From assembly GCF_030272615.1 (NCBI RefSeq), contig NC_081415.1, positions 507,485,373-507,549,372 of the forward strand: a stretch of DNA of 64,000 nt, in the 5' to 3' direction. The DNA comes from Cryptomeria japonica (Eukaryota; Streptophyta; Pinopsida; Cupressales; Cupressaceae). Below, piece after piece: positions 23,387-35,402 of the stretch. Positions within the stretch are counted from its first letter, which is position 1. Every line of letters begins with the position of its first letter. Below the pieces are notes generated by a model. That model was not told the DNA's origin. It ran no database searches and saw only the letters and a list, made by a program, of their open reading frames with translations. A program made the position numbers and the translations under genes.

Positions 23387-26134
23387 CTATTGTGCAAGTG
23401 AGGAATCGGTACTAGGAAGGTTCGTACCGAGTATCAAACTGGTAAGAGTGTCCACCGCAGCTTGGATCACATCTTGTTCCTTTTTCCTCCTTATCACTTC
23501 TAGGCATTCTTGAGCAACCTTAATGCTTTGCAGCAACTTTGATTCATTTGCAGATTGGAGGTTAATGGGACTAGTAATGTCAGTCGGTTTAGCCTGACTA
23601 CCGGTTGCCATTGGGGTCTCCACCTGTGTGCTCTTTACCGCTGCTTCCTTGTCCTTGGCTTTTTGCTTATCTTCTTGAGCCTTCCTCCGCTCCTCTTCTT
23701 CTTTCTTTCTTTTCTCTTCTTCTTGTCTCTTCTCTTCATCTTTTCGCTTTGTCTCTTCTTCATCCTTCTTCTTCTCCTCTTCCTTCTTCCTCTTCTCCTC
23801 TTCCTATTTCTTCTCTTCCTCTTTCTGCTTCTCCTCTTCTTTCTTTTCCTCTTCCTTCTTCTTCTTATCTTCCTCTTGTTTCTTATTTTCCTCTTCTCTT
23901 CTCTTCTTCTCCTCTTGTTTTCTCTTATCCTCTTCCTTTTTCCTCTTTTCCTCCTCTTTTCTCTTATTCTCTTCCTCTTTCTTCTTTTTCTCCTCTTTTC
24001 TCTTATCCTCTTCCTCTTTCTTCTTTTTCTCCTCTTTTCTCTTATCCTCTTCCTCTTTCCTCTTTTCCTCTTCTTTTCTCTTATCCTCTTCATCTGCCTG
24101 TTTCTTCTTTTCTGCTTCCTATTGCTTCTTTTCTTCTTCTGCCTGCTTCTCCTGTCCTATTCCTTTTGATGGTGTACCTTGAGTAACTTTTTCACCATCT
24201 AAGGCGTCAACGTCAATGGGTTTCATTTGTTCAGTGACTAGTTCCCCTTCACTATCATATACATCATCCGGTTTTGATATTTCTGGTTCTTGCTTAGCCT
24301 TCTTGTTGGCTTGATGCTCTTCATGAGTATGGACAACAGTTGTCATCTGAAGATGAGTATCTTTTTCAATATCATCAATTCTCCCTTCTAATAACCAGAG
24401 TCTTCTCCTTCTAGTGAAGAACAGTCCTTTGTTTTGGTTAATGACTTCAAATAGCTCAGAATTGGACAGGTCAGGAAAGTATTGGGCAAATACTTTCTCC
24501 CTTATTTCCTGTTCCTTCTCTATGGCAATGGCCATTTGTTGTCTAAAGAATTATACAAAGAATCTGGTGTCTCAGATCTAATTTCTGAAGGCGACCGATC
24601 ATTAACACACAAATACTTAATGATTTCCTATTCAACTTCTTCCTTTTCATCATCATTGAAGTCATCAAAACAATCAATTAAATCATTTAGCAATTTTCTC
24701 CTAATATTCTTTATAGTTCTTTGACAATGTGTCAAAGGTTTTTAAGAAGAAATATCAATATTTGTTGGTGCAGATAATGTCGGTTCATTCTTTGTCTTTT
24801 TCTTCGTTTACCTAGTCTTCTTAGGCTTTTCTTCTGACACAGTTTCTTCTGAGTCCGGTGTATTGCTTTTTGTCTTCCACTTCCTCTCAAAGACTTTGGC
24901 AGGTACCGCTTCCGGTTTCTTCTTAGCTAGTGATCGCTTGGTCACTTTGGGACTGGCTACAGTAACCGGTGTCGATGTTGAAGGCACTGCCTTTCCTTTC
25001 TTTACTGAGGGTTCTACAACCGGTGTAACCCTTTTCCAAATAGGTGTCGGTTCTCTTTTCCTTAGGATCAAGGGGTGAGGTGATTAGGGTAGAAGCATAC
25101 CTATCCAGTATATCATACATTACCTCATCGCCCATAGGCTCCACCTCTTCTTGTCTGGGCTCAACGACCTCCATTATGTATTCATCCACTTTGATGGTGA
25201 AGCAGATGTCTTCCTCATACCTTTTTACTATATTACCGGATATTCTTATCCTTTGTCTCATCTTGCGTCTAAACTCATCAAAGTATTTGTTCAACACTTC
25301 TGGATAGCCGGTTCCAACCGCTTGTAGGCTTTCCTTGATTTTCTTTATCACCGGTTGGTCAACAGACCATTAAATGTCACCTACTCCTGGAAAGTAGCCT
25401 TTGAAGTAAAAGAACAACCCAACTAGTAGTTGTCCGAACTTAAATCTTAGTGCATTGTCCTATTTGATCGAATTAAGATTCAACAAAAGTTGTCTTTGCA
25501 TACCAGTGCACAAATCAAACGATGCATCTTCCTTGATCATCCTATAAGCGTCATTTACCGCTGCAACAGAGACAAAATTAATTCTGCTAGCAGAGAACAT
25601 CTGGTAACCTATCACCATGTGAGCATACTTGAACAAATCATCCTTGATTGAGTTGACGATCATTCCATGTGAGTCGCTCACTAAACCGGTGAGCTTGGAC
25701 ATTTCGGTCTTGCTGACCTTCCTTATTGCTGGCACTTCCCCTATGTTACAGAAACTAGTGACGGCATGAATCGCTTCAGGTGTGATATCATGTGTTTGTT
25801 CTAAGTACATCTTATCACCGTGTACCCTGCTTAGAATAATCCGAATCTGATCATCTGAAAATTCTTCAAGAAAATAGACTGCGTTGTGAAGTTTCTTCTT
25901 TTCCAGAATGTTGAATTCTGGTTTAATCTTCTTATTCTTCCTACGAAACAAACTTAACTGGGAGTGGATCACAAGAGACCCTAGGTCTTCGATTTTACAG
26001 TCTATATCGGAAATGCCTTCTTCTACTATAACACCAACGGGTGTTTGAGACAGGGCATTGTATTTTAACTTCCGTTGAATAAAGTCCATAGAATCAATAG
26101 GTGCAGTAGAGCTAGCATGTGATGCGGAAGCCAT
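23387..26134 (-). pseudogene. Second ORF of the Sirevirus-like element, unknown function, broken
   Basis: Begins at ATG 26134 (MASASHASSTAPIDSMDF) and keeps mainly one frame to the stop at 23387. Stops fall at 25460 and around 25370, the open frame changes near 24.8-25.07 kb, and there are further stops at 24119 and near 23805. About 220 N-terminal residues are globular-looking (KLHNAVYFLEEFSDDQIRI; DDLFKYAHMVIGYQMFSAS). A basic Pro/Thr/Ser segment follows, then a Lys/Glu-rich repeat region (24.1-23.65 kb, EEEKRK-type), ending in VAQECLEVIRRKKEQDVIQA. I recognise no catalytic domain and no clear membrane segment. Its place before the 3' LTR matches the env-like ORF of Sireviruses; the identity is inference. 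Confidence 0.55.
23640..24118 (-). repeat. Lys/Glu-rich coding repeat
   Basis: On the plus strand this is an almost pure pyrimidine tract with recurrent TCTTATCCTCTTCCTCTTTC units. On the minus strand, in the ORF frame, it encodes EEEDKRKEEKKKK-like units, predicted to form a charged helix. Open frames on the plus strand here are artefacts of the pyrimidine bias. Confidence 0.75.
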
Positions 26135-26577
26135 GATAAACAAGGAATTTTGATAAATACCTTCGTAGATCAAAATTTAGGGCTTCGCAATTTGAACTTC
26201 GCTTCACACTCCTCGGTTACTAAAATACTACTTTGCGTTCTACACTTCTCCAACAGATGATTGCCTCAAATTCTTCTTCAAGATTTTGATAAATTCTTTG
26301 AATCACAGTGTAAATCGCTTTTCTTCGCTCTAAACTTGAAAAAATTCTTCGCTTGAAAAATGATAAGTGAGAAATGATTTGAAAAATTCCTTTTAAACAG
26401 GTTCTCCACCTACCATAATACATGCTCCACTATTAGGGCGTAAACCCTAATTTGCCTTTTACCATTTCTGGTCTTCTGCCGACTGACAGGTATCTCATAC
26501 CGGTTTAGGTCTTTTACCGGTGTCAACCGGGGGTTTAAGATATTTCACCATTTGCTCCCCCTAAGCTTTTCTGATGC

Positions 26578-27867
26578 TTAGTTTGTCGGTTCCAAAATTT
26601 CCACACTAGGTGCAGAAACTGGTTCTTCTTGCAACACTCCTGGTTTCCTTTTCCAAGTTTTGTTCATATCTGCTTGAATAGTTTCAATATCAATCTTTCC
26701 TTTCGGAGTGACCGGTATGTCATCTGATATGTTCTTTCTTGTTTTGCAGAATCTTGCAATGTGACCCAGTTTGTTGCAATGATAGCAGACCATTCTAGGT
26801 GCTCTCCATGGTCCATTATTCATGTTACCATTCTTCCTCCTGCATTTTGTAGCAATGTGACCATGACAATGACAAATCAAATAGTTTGGTCTCCATCTGG
26901 TTGCCACTTGATAGCCACTACTACCTGGCCGATGATTAAAGTTATTAAACCGGTTGGGATTCCGATTCACAAAAGGTTCCAGACCAACTCATTGAGTCCT
27001 CTGAGGATATCTTCCAGTGTTGTTCATAACAGACTTTCATTCAGATGCTCTATGCCCAAACTTGTTGCATGCATAACAATTACCATTGAACTTATTGGAT
27101 CTAGGTACATTGTTTATAAAGTAAGGAAAATTATTGTAGGCTTTTCTCCTACACACATTAGTAGTATGTCCTTCTTTAAGACAGTTAAAGCAAACAGGTT
27201 TGAACTTTTGCTTACCTTTACCTTTGAATGTCGATTGCTTCTTCGATGCTTCAACATTTGCACTAGAGATCTCACCTTGCTCATGACCAGAGTAACCAAG
27301 TCCATCAGTATTCTTGATAGGTTTGGTCGATTCAAGCTTTTGCTCTAGCTTAACAGTACTCTTGTTGAACTTAGCAAGTATTTCCTTTGACTCGGAGAGT
27401 TCTTTGGAAATACCAGCATTTGTTTCCATCAAGTTTGCATTCTCAGAGATGGCTATGTTCAGTTCTCCTTGCATGTCTTCCTTTTCCACTTTGCTTTCAT
27501 GAAGGTGAGCAGTAAGTGCACTAATCTCTTGCTTTAGCTTGGAGCTTTCATGATATTTGTATTTTACTAGATCTTCAGCTTTCCTCCGGTTCTCAAGCTC
27601 TTGGCACATTCGAATAGTCAGTCCTTCCAACTCTTTTCTCAGGTTGGAATTGGATTCATTCAGCTTTTCTACTTCTTGAATTAGGGCTTCCATGTCCGCT
27701 TCATCAAAGGAACTATTTTCAGTTAGCTCCATCAGTCTTTCAGCATGTTCTCTCCTTTTTGCCTGAGAGGCCTTATATTTGACCATAAGTTTATCATAGG
27801 CTTGCTTAGACTGAGTGAGCCGATGAGTAAGTTCCCTCATAGTGTATTCCCCCATATCTCTTTCCAA
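26578..27867 (-). pseudogene. Copia gag, N-terminus deleted, one internal stop
   Basis: The frame opens at ATG 27867, only 24 bases beyond the primer-binding site, so the usual N-terminal capsid part is missing. Residues 1-190 are a long coiled coil (repeated Leu/Glu/Lys, many EL and KL heptads). Then come CCHC knuckles: CFNCLKEGHTTNVC and CYACNKFGHRASE, the second cut by a TGA (27039-27037) where its last Cys should be. Further knuckles follow in the same frame at 26970-26700: CHCHGHIATKC and CYHCNKLGHIARFC. Four nucleic-acid-binding knuckles and a coiled coil fit a Sirevirus-like gag C-terminal half. It ends at 26578 with no protease after it. Confidence 0.8.
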
Positions 27868-27890
27868 GTGGTTAGACTTATAGAAAGGTT

Positions 27891-27903
27891 GGATCTGATA
27901 CCA
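27891..27903 (-). promoter_or_regulatory. Copia primer-binding site
   Basis: On the minus strand this reads TGGTATCAGATCC, a near match to the initiator-Met tRNA complement (TGGTATCAGAGC). It lies two bases from the LTR end at 27906. Confidence 0.85.
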
Positions 27904-27905
27904 AT

Positions 27906-29073
27906 TGATGAATACTAAGAGGGGGGGGGTGAATTAGTATGCCAAAAATTACTGTACTTAAACACTTTACTACTCTAGCAGTAAACCGGTAAAACAACTT
28001 AGCAAACAAACTGATTAGCACACATGCAAACTAAATAGAAAATAATGCATTCACCCACAGAAGCAAAATCACCATAACACAAGAGATTTTGACATGGAAA
28101 CCCAAATGGGAAAAACCACAGTGAGATGAAACTCACAAGTAACTATCTGCAGAATAAGAACTGGACCGGTTAAGGTCATACAATGTTCTTTACCAGAACA
28201 GGTCCTGTTAGGAATCTCAATCTCTATTAGGAGTTAAGTTCAATTAAATACTACCTTGCTAGAGGATTTTAGATCCACAGATGTGAATCACCTTGTTAGA
28301 GGATTTGCAAAAGGCTTTTTGGGCCTACCCAGTTAAGGGCTTCAGACTTGTCGAAGATGTGAGTAATCAACAAGTGAGTGATCTAGCAAATAGCATAGAT
28401 TGCTTGGTTAGATCCTTGATAGCTTGTTCCTAATGCATTCCAGCATTACTTTAGTCTTCAACACATTCACACTCTATCTTCTCTCACAGACCTGAACTTC
28501 TCTTCTATAATCACACTTACAAAAACTCATCAACCACCTTAAACCCTAGCAACAACATAAAACCCTAGACATGATGTCCTTATAAAGGAATCTGATTTCA
28601 TGTCGGTCCAATAGGATTACAATACAATTTCCTAGGTTCAATGCATCTGGACACTTTTGGTAACATGACACAAATGCACTACCAAAGTGTCGGCACCACT
28701 AAACAATCGGTGGATGGTAACTCATCACAAAATGTCGGTTGGTAACTCATCACAGAGTATTACCAGTTCATACAAAATACTGGTTTAAGCAAAATACCAG
28801 GTGCCGATTTGACAAAATGAAGACTGGGAAATATGAGTTGTGCCGCTTCATTCCTTCATACCGCTTGAGATCCTCAAACTGCTTGGGGCCTTCGTATCGC
28901 TTGAGATCGGTAAACACTTTCTGCAAAACACCGATAGTCTAAAGACCATAATACATCATACTGGTTGGAACAAATACCGGTTGAGCTTTAACTCATACAT
29001 ACAAAAAGTGATCTCAAATCAAGTGTGTGTCCATCAATGACAATCACATCATCAATCATAAAAAATGCCAACA
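27906..29073 (-). repeat. Copia 5' LTR, 1168 bp, complete
   Basis: On the minus strand it begins TGTTGGCATTTTT at 29073 and ends at 27906 next to the primer-binding site. The inner 27906-28347 portion has no counterpart in the truncated left LTR. Confidence 0.8.
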
Positions 29074-32000
29074 TTATTTGCATATGACCTTTTTGATGAT
29101 GCATGTAGAGTAAAGTTATATCCTAGTTCCATTTCTTGCCATCATCCTATTGTGGCTAAGTTCCTACCTAGTAAGAATAAGCCTTTTCAAATCAAGAAAA
29201 AACAATGTGTTCATGTTGAATACCTCTTTGCTGAATGTGGAAGATTGTAATGAGGCTATATTCACTCTAAGGGAAATTAATAAATTCCTTCTAAAAGGAT
29301 GATTTTCTATTGAGAGGTGGAATAAGTATGTGAGTAGTTGGATTGTAATGTTTCAAACCATTAGTAAGAATATGGCTCTCGATGGAAGAAAAGAAGAGCT
29401 AAATCTGCATAGTAGATTGTGCATATTTGAAACATTTTTGAAGTCCAAACCTTCTAATGAAGTGTTAAATAATGAATTGGCCTTTACTAAGAACATACTT
29501 AGAGTGTTGCAAACCAAAAAATCTCAAGGATTAAGGATTAGGTATAGAATGAATTGGATCTCTAGTGGGGACAAAGGTTCTAGTTTCTTCTTTAATTATA
29601 TCAAACCAAGAAATATTAAAGAAAATATTGATGGAGTATGGAATGAAGGTAAGTTGGTGAAAGAGCCTAAACATATCATGAATCAAAATTTCTTATTTTA
29701 CAAGACCCTCTTTTCTTTTGAAGGGAATGATCAAGACAATATTAAAGAAATGAACTGTTGTAAGGAGGTTATTCCTAAAAAGACTAGTTGAGAGGATGTT
29801 AAACAACTTGATAAGTAAATTTTCAAGGAAGAAATAATCCAAACAATTTTGACCTTGAAATGAGAAATTTCTTGATGCTGATGGTTTACCTATAAAATTT
29901 TATAATAAAATCTACCAATGGATCAGTGAGCACCTCTTGCAAGTGTACATTGAGTCTATTGGATCTAGTTCACTTGAAAACAATATTAATAAGGGCATCA
30001 TAAAGATTTTTCCAAAAGAAGGTGACAAATCCCAAATAAAAAATTGGAAACCTATAAAACTTCTTAATGTCTCCCACAAAATTCTTGCAATTTTTTTGGT
30101 GTTAAGGTTGATAGATATTCTCCCTAGCTTCATTAGCAGTACTCAAACTGGTTTCATTAGAGGAAGATATATTCTTGAGAATTTGATTACCAGTTGGGAA
30201 GTGATAGAGTGGTCCAAAAGCTCTAAGTAGGAAGTGGGTAGTTATTTTTAGATTTTGAAAAGGCTTATGATAGAGTGGGGTGGCACTTTCTTCTCATGAC
30301 ACTAGAGGCATTTGGATTTCCTTATTAATTTTTTCAGATAGTTAAACCTTCTTCCAAGTTGTAGTGGCTCAAATTGATGTCAATGGTATTCTATCTGAGC
30401 TTTTCACTCTTCAAAGATCCATTAGGAAAGGATGCCCCTTGACCCCTACCCTTTTTTCATTGCTTCTAATGCTATTCATTATTTGCTTAAGAGTCCAAAT
30501 TTGGGGCCAAGTGTACAAGGTATCTCCCTTCCAAATTAGGATAATTTGATTCATGTGAAATTTGTTGAGGACACTACTATGTTTTCAACATTAAATGAAG
30601 ATAATTTTGATAATCTTTTCAATAGATTGGAGATCTTTTGTAAAGATTCATGTGCTAATCTCTCTAGACTGGTTTTGGAAATTTTATCTCTAATGCGGTG
30701 GCCTAAATAAACAAGTTAGGTATTTAGGTATCCCATTTTCTGTTATTCCTTTACTTAAGAACATGTGGAATTTGATTAAAGAAATAATTTATTCAATTTT
30801 TTTAAATATGTCAAAAGATCTTTTCTTCATGTATCCTATACTACTCTTTGATTTGGCTAATCTATAGTTATCTATTCAATGAGATCCAAAAAAAAATCAG
30901 GCCCTTCCTCGAGTCAGATAAAAAAGGGACAAAGAAAAACTCACTTAGTGAGCTAGGAGTTGTGTTGTTTAAGAAAACTATAAGGTGGTATAAGTCTAAA
31001 ATATCTAAAAACACATGTATCTCTTTAGTAGTTAAATGGATCATAAAAGCCTTGGAGGGTAATGAAGCCTGGAAGGTTATGGTGAGGAACACCATTCACC
31101 TAGCATATTCTAAACATGCAAAAGGGTGGAAAAACCTAAATTTTTGTGGCTCCTTATTTAGTAAATTCTTTGTGGACCCTCTAGCTCAAGTATGTTCAAA
31201 ATATTTTGGCCAGCTTAGCAATTGGTAAGAAGCAAGGTTATTGGTTGTGAATTCTACAATAATTATGGCAACAATATTTTTGAATCTAGATCTATATGGT
31301 GGAATCTATATCACAAAGATAAGCCTCTCGCATTGTTATAGAGTTGCTCCTCCAGAATCTTGCATAATAAAGACATTAAAAATTTCACTCACATTTTGAA
31401 TAACACACAGTTGAAATCTTGGTTTGACTTGAGCACTGATTATGACCTTCCTCAGTCTCATTGGAGGACATATTCAACTAACAACGAAGCTTGTAAGAAA
31501 CTACCCTTTCCTATAAAGAATTCTTTCAATTTAGACATGGTTAACATTGCTAAATAGTGTTATGGATCATGACTACATAAAGTTACATCCAAAGTGGTAT
31601 ATTTCTCCATGGTTCAAAATCATGTTGTGATCATTCACCTCAATGATTGTTGGAATCTAAATCTCATTCCTTCCTAGTGGTCTAAAACTCTTACTTATCT
31701 TTGGTCTAGTGTGTTGGAACATAATAAGTCCTACTTTGAATGGCTCCTATTGTTAAAGAAATTTCCACTATCCTCTCTTAATGTCAACATTTTCCCAATA
31801 TGTAGAGTGCTTGAGTCAATTGAACACATATTTTTAATTTTATTTTGCTAAGAAAGTCTATGCCATTTTATTATCTGGGTTAGAGTCCTAGACTACTAAT
31901 TTGTGTCTCTGTTTGCTCGAGGTTATGTTTGGTTATATTAAAGGTCTTGGAAAAAAATATAACTTGTTCTAGCTTGTTTTATCAATTGAGATTATTTGGG

Positions 32001-32860
32001 TTTTGTGGAAGTTTAGGAATGAAGAATATTTTCAAGGCCAAAACATAAAGTTTATTGAGTCTTCTAGAAGACCCATTTTCAATATGGTTTCAATGCGGGT
32101 CACTATTACCACTAATACTTACAGGGAGAGGTTCCAAATGCTCAAAGACATTGGTCACAATGTTGCCCATAGGTTAGAAAACAATAATGTCAGCTACTTT
32201 CCATATTCAAGGAAAGGTAATGAAAAGTTCCTGAAGGACTATCTTGAATTTCAAAACTAATACAACAAGAAATACAAGGACATTATCATGGAGGACTTCA
32301 TGCTAGAGATTATGAGGAAATTTTGAGATACTTCCACTATTGAATTACCCTTAAGATGGAATGACGAAGACACCTACAATGGAATCTTTACCTAAATTTC
32401 TTAGTTTTTGCTCTTCTTGGTAGTAATGTCTCAAGAGTGTGCTTCTTGTGAGTTGAAATGCAGGGCTTGCAACAAGTTGGCATTGGAGATGCACCATTTT
32501 GAAAGGGTATATACAATAGTACTACAATGAAACCTTAATATATTGACATCACTATTACAGTAGCATGCAATGATCAGACTTGCAATAGATTAGAATGGTA
32601 TGCAACATCGATGTGTTTGGGTTACAGTGGGTATGCAACAACTAGTTTCAATGGGTATGTTGAGCATAAGTGAATTCTCCAAAGTGATGATAGTAATTTG
32701 AACCTTCGTTATTAGAAAATACATTGACGTTCTTTGTTCGCTTCCCACAGTGATGTAACTTTGTTGTAGGAACTATCTTTGTTTCTCCAAAAGTGGAGGT
32801 CTTCCTATTCTGATATTGTACTCTTTGAGTTTTCATTGGTAATATATCATCAACTCAAAA
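29074..32860 (+). pseudogene. LINE-A (L1) ORF2 remnant: endonuclease end, RT, C-terminal domain
   Basis: Coding pieces in several frames: endonuclease end (CHHPIVAKF, near 29140), the endonuclease-RT linker (29330-29790, DGRKEELNLHSRL; NWISSGDKGSSFF), reverse transcriptase (IKIFPKEGDKSQIKNWKP from 29998; TQTGFIRGRYILENLITSW, 30138-30192), and a C-terminal segment (FRNEEYFQG, 32010). Each matches LINE-B at 46.6-50.1 kb. An open frame starting at 29065 merely reads across the LTR/LINE junction. The 3' untranslated part runs from 32263 to about 32855, ending with a short A-run (CAACTCAAAAAAA) before copia B sequence. It retains a linker that LINE-B lacks. Confidence 0.8.
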
Positions 32861-34400
32861 AAATAGACCAAATACATTCAAATGGATTAGATCCAAAATA
32901 TCAATAGAATTGTTAAAAGAGAAGGGTACAAATTGAATATAAATTTTCTTACCATAGATACAATGCTCACAAAAGTCAAATTCAAGGTTGTATCATCCAA
33001 TCCATTGATAAGGTTTCTATCTTTCAAGGTCCATAGAAACTTCTCCCTTATGTGGCCAAATATTCGATGTTGACCTTTGCTAAAGATGAAGATGTCTCTT
33101 TTTTAGAAAAATGTTATTCAACGTAATGTTAATAGAAGCGCTATTGCACTCAACCGAGCATGCATCTACTTCCTCTTACTATCACCATAGCAACTCTCAT
33201 AATTTTTACACCTACTTTAGCAATATATACATACACATCTACATCTATTATCTTGCCAAAAAATAATAAATTTATTGCTAGTCAGATATGTAAGACACCA
33301 TCAAATTGTTTAACTCTACCATAATTGTTTTTTCAAATAAATAGTTCGACAATTGGAAATGCCAAAGAAAAAATCGTCACCCAAATACACCTTACCATCA
33401 TCATAGTTTTTGTACTTAATAAACCAATTTTTATTTGGATTCACATGGAAAGATGCACCCAACTCAATTAACCATATAGTACCACTTGCATGAGTGTCCA
33501 AGACTATAATAAAAGCATCTCCATCTTCCTTCTTGAACTCATAATAAAAATGTTGTTTCTTCTTCTTCTTTTCATTCTCTTTTAAAAAATATTTTCACAA
33601 GTGTCCAGATTTAACACAATTCTGACATATTTCTATGGACTTACTAGGGGTTTTTTAATCTCCCTTTGTTCTTGGACTTACAATAACCATGCTACTTTTC
33701 ATTCTTTGGTCTTCAACAAACACTCAAAGCCTCTTTAGTATTCAAAGAGAATCCTCATTTCCTTTCCTCAAGGAGTAGAGAACCAACAAAATCCACCATC
33801 TTTAAGGTGACTTAAGTGCTCCTAAATTTAAAAAGTCGAAGAATATTTATGATTAGTAATTACACCCAAAAATATCATAATTATAGTAAGCATGGAAGAA
33901 ATCAATAGAAAAGAAGCAATGATCGATACATATTTTTGTTGCAATTACCTCAATTTTATCTAGGAGCAGAAAAAATTGTTTAAATAAATACATAGAAAGT
34001 TAGAATTGAATATCTAATAATTATTAATGTTATGAACAAACATAGAGAGAATAGTTAGTAAAAAGATATTATGATATCGAAAAGGTGATAATGATATCTC
34101 TCACTCATAAATAAGCCATGATCAATCTCTCCCATGATTTTGGAAATTAACATAGAAAAGTTTGACATCTTTCTTTCTTGTCCATATTTATCCCAATTGA
34201 GGTCAACTAAGTCACAAAAATACTGAAAAATTCTAAATTCTCAGAGATTGGTCCACCTTCCTTCATTCTCAATGAATATAGATTCTTCCTCAAGAAAATA
34301 TTATTTACTAGATATTTGGCTTGATGTATCTCACCCAATATCTTCTAACTTCTTCAAAGTGGGTTCTTCATGGACATTTTTAAAATCTATTTTTCAAGGC
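32861..34400 (-). pseudogene. Copia B gag, protease and pre-integrase remnants
   Basis: Minus-strand pieces in order: a gag core (LRMKEGGPISENLEF near 34250 and a CQTFLC/PKSWERLIMA segment near 34140), a decayed zinc knuckle (CQNCVKSGHL, near 33610), and the protease site WLIELGASFHVNP (33475-33430), where the D-S-G-A motif reads E-L-G-A, so the catalytic Asp is lost. GKVYLGDD (33405) and the GAG-pre-integrase motifs HRIFGHIREKFLWTL (33070) and CEHCIYGK-like (32975) follow. The element is cut at about 32860 against the LINE-A tail, so integrase, RT and 3' LTR are missing. Confidence 0.75.
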
Positions 34401-35402
34401 ATATTCTTATGAGGCATTTATACTCTATATCTAGGCAATCCCACAATAATGGGTTACAAACTTGGTACATCTTGATTTATTCTTTAAATCACATATTTTA
34501 GAAAATATAATGATTTAAGCCTTGAGAGGTCCCATTGAAGGAATTAATTGAACATGGTTAGATCAAACCCCCTTGTATAGAACCCTGCAGTCTTAAATCA
34601 TACTTGCAATGGATTTTCCTCACACCTATCAAAATGCTAACAAAAAACCACCTTTACTTTACCTTTTGGGGGGTCAAATGAATTCATTTAGAAGTTACAT
34701 TTTTTAAGTATGTAGTCCATATTATAAGCTTTCCAAAAAGTATAATTTTGAATATATTTAATTTCATTAATATAGTTATTTTTATTTCTTGTATATATAG
34801 GTTTTCCATCAAACATTAAGGTTTTTGTTTCACACGTGGAAAAATAGGAAAATAAAGAAAAAAAATTTAAAAATATCTTTTCCTTAGGTATTGATATCCT
34901 AATTTCAACACAAAATGAATAAGTTAGTTCCAATGCATACAAAAAATTTATGCATGATGACATACACCTCTATAAAAATTACGATTACTCTAACTTCAAA
35001 AATTAAATAAAAAAATATATGCTACAAAAAATTATGAAAAAATATCCATACACTATATTGGTGTGAACAATTTATATTTTGAAAATTAAAATTTTTCTTT
35101 CTATACAAAATGTTATGCATGAGACATAACTGTCGCTTCTGAAAAATATTGATTACTATAAACTATTACATAAAGATATGCACAAACTATTTCTATTTAA
35201 AATATATATATATATAATTGGAATCCACAAATAAGTATTTTGCTTCATCTTCACATTTTGAATTGTTTAGTTGCTACAAGTGTTAGAAAGTGAAGATCTA
35301 GTACGAAATGTTGATTCCAATGTCAAGTTTGGCCAAAAAGTGTAACCCATTATTGTGGGATCACCCATCCTTTACATCATATTTGTCAACCAAAGTTGGA
35401 TC
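34401..35402 (-). other. Copia B interior, decayed, no clear frame
   Basis: This should hold the gag N-terminus of copia B, since gag core motifs lie just to its left and the primer-binding site lies beyond the nested giant-LTR element. I see only short, stop-filled frames. Confidence 0.45.
35398..35402. repeat. Target site duplication of the giant-LTR element, left
   Basis: GGATC, repeated exactly at 43123-43127. Confidence 0.95.

Larger units (their letters stand above)
6438..29073 (-). mobile_element. Sirevirus-like Ty1/copia element, pol-less, split by a gypsy insertion
   Basis: Read on the minus strand, the order is 5' LTR (29073-27906), primer-binding site (27903-27891), gag remnant, a second ORF, polypurine tract (7160-7145) and a truncated 3' LTR (7144-6438). 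Without the nested gypsy it spans about 7.3 kb. The PPT-LTR junction (AAAGGGGGAGATTG then TTGGCA) and extra AGGGGGAG tracts resemble Sireviruses, which carry multiple polypurine tracts and an extra ORF after pol. No protease, integrase or reverse transcriptase was found, so this copy is non-autonomous. No target duplication exists, because the 3' LTR end and adjoining LINE-A sequence are deleted. Confidence 0.75.

Noticed and set aside
23635-24093. Arg/Lys-rich minus-strand frame of 152 codons
   Set aside because: It is a frame-shifted reading of the same repeat. The frame matching the flanking ORF segments encodes the Lys/Glu-rich version.
23555-24186. Long plus-strand open frames (about 200 codons, Leu/Ser/Phe-rich)
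   Set aside because: They are the antisense of the Lys/Glu-rich repeat of the minus-strand retroelement ORF. Pyrimidine bias removes stops from the plus strand.
29065-29250. 61-codon frame starting at 29065
   Set aside because: The first codons read LTR sequence and the rest reads LINE endonuclease. It is a junction artefact.
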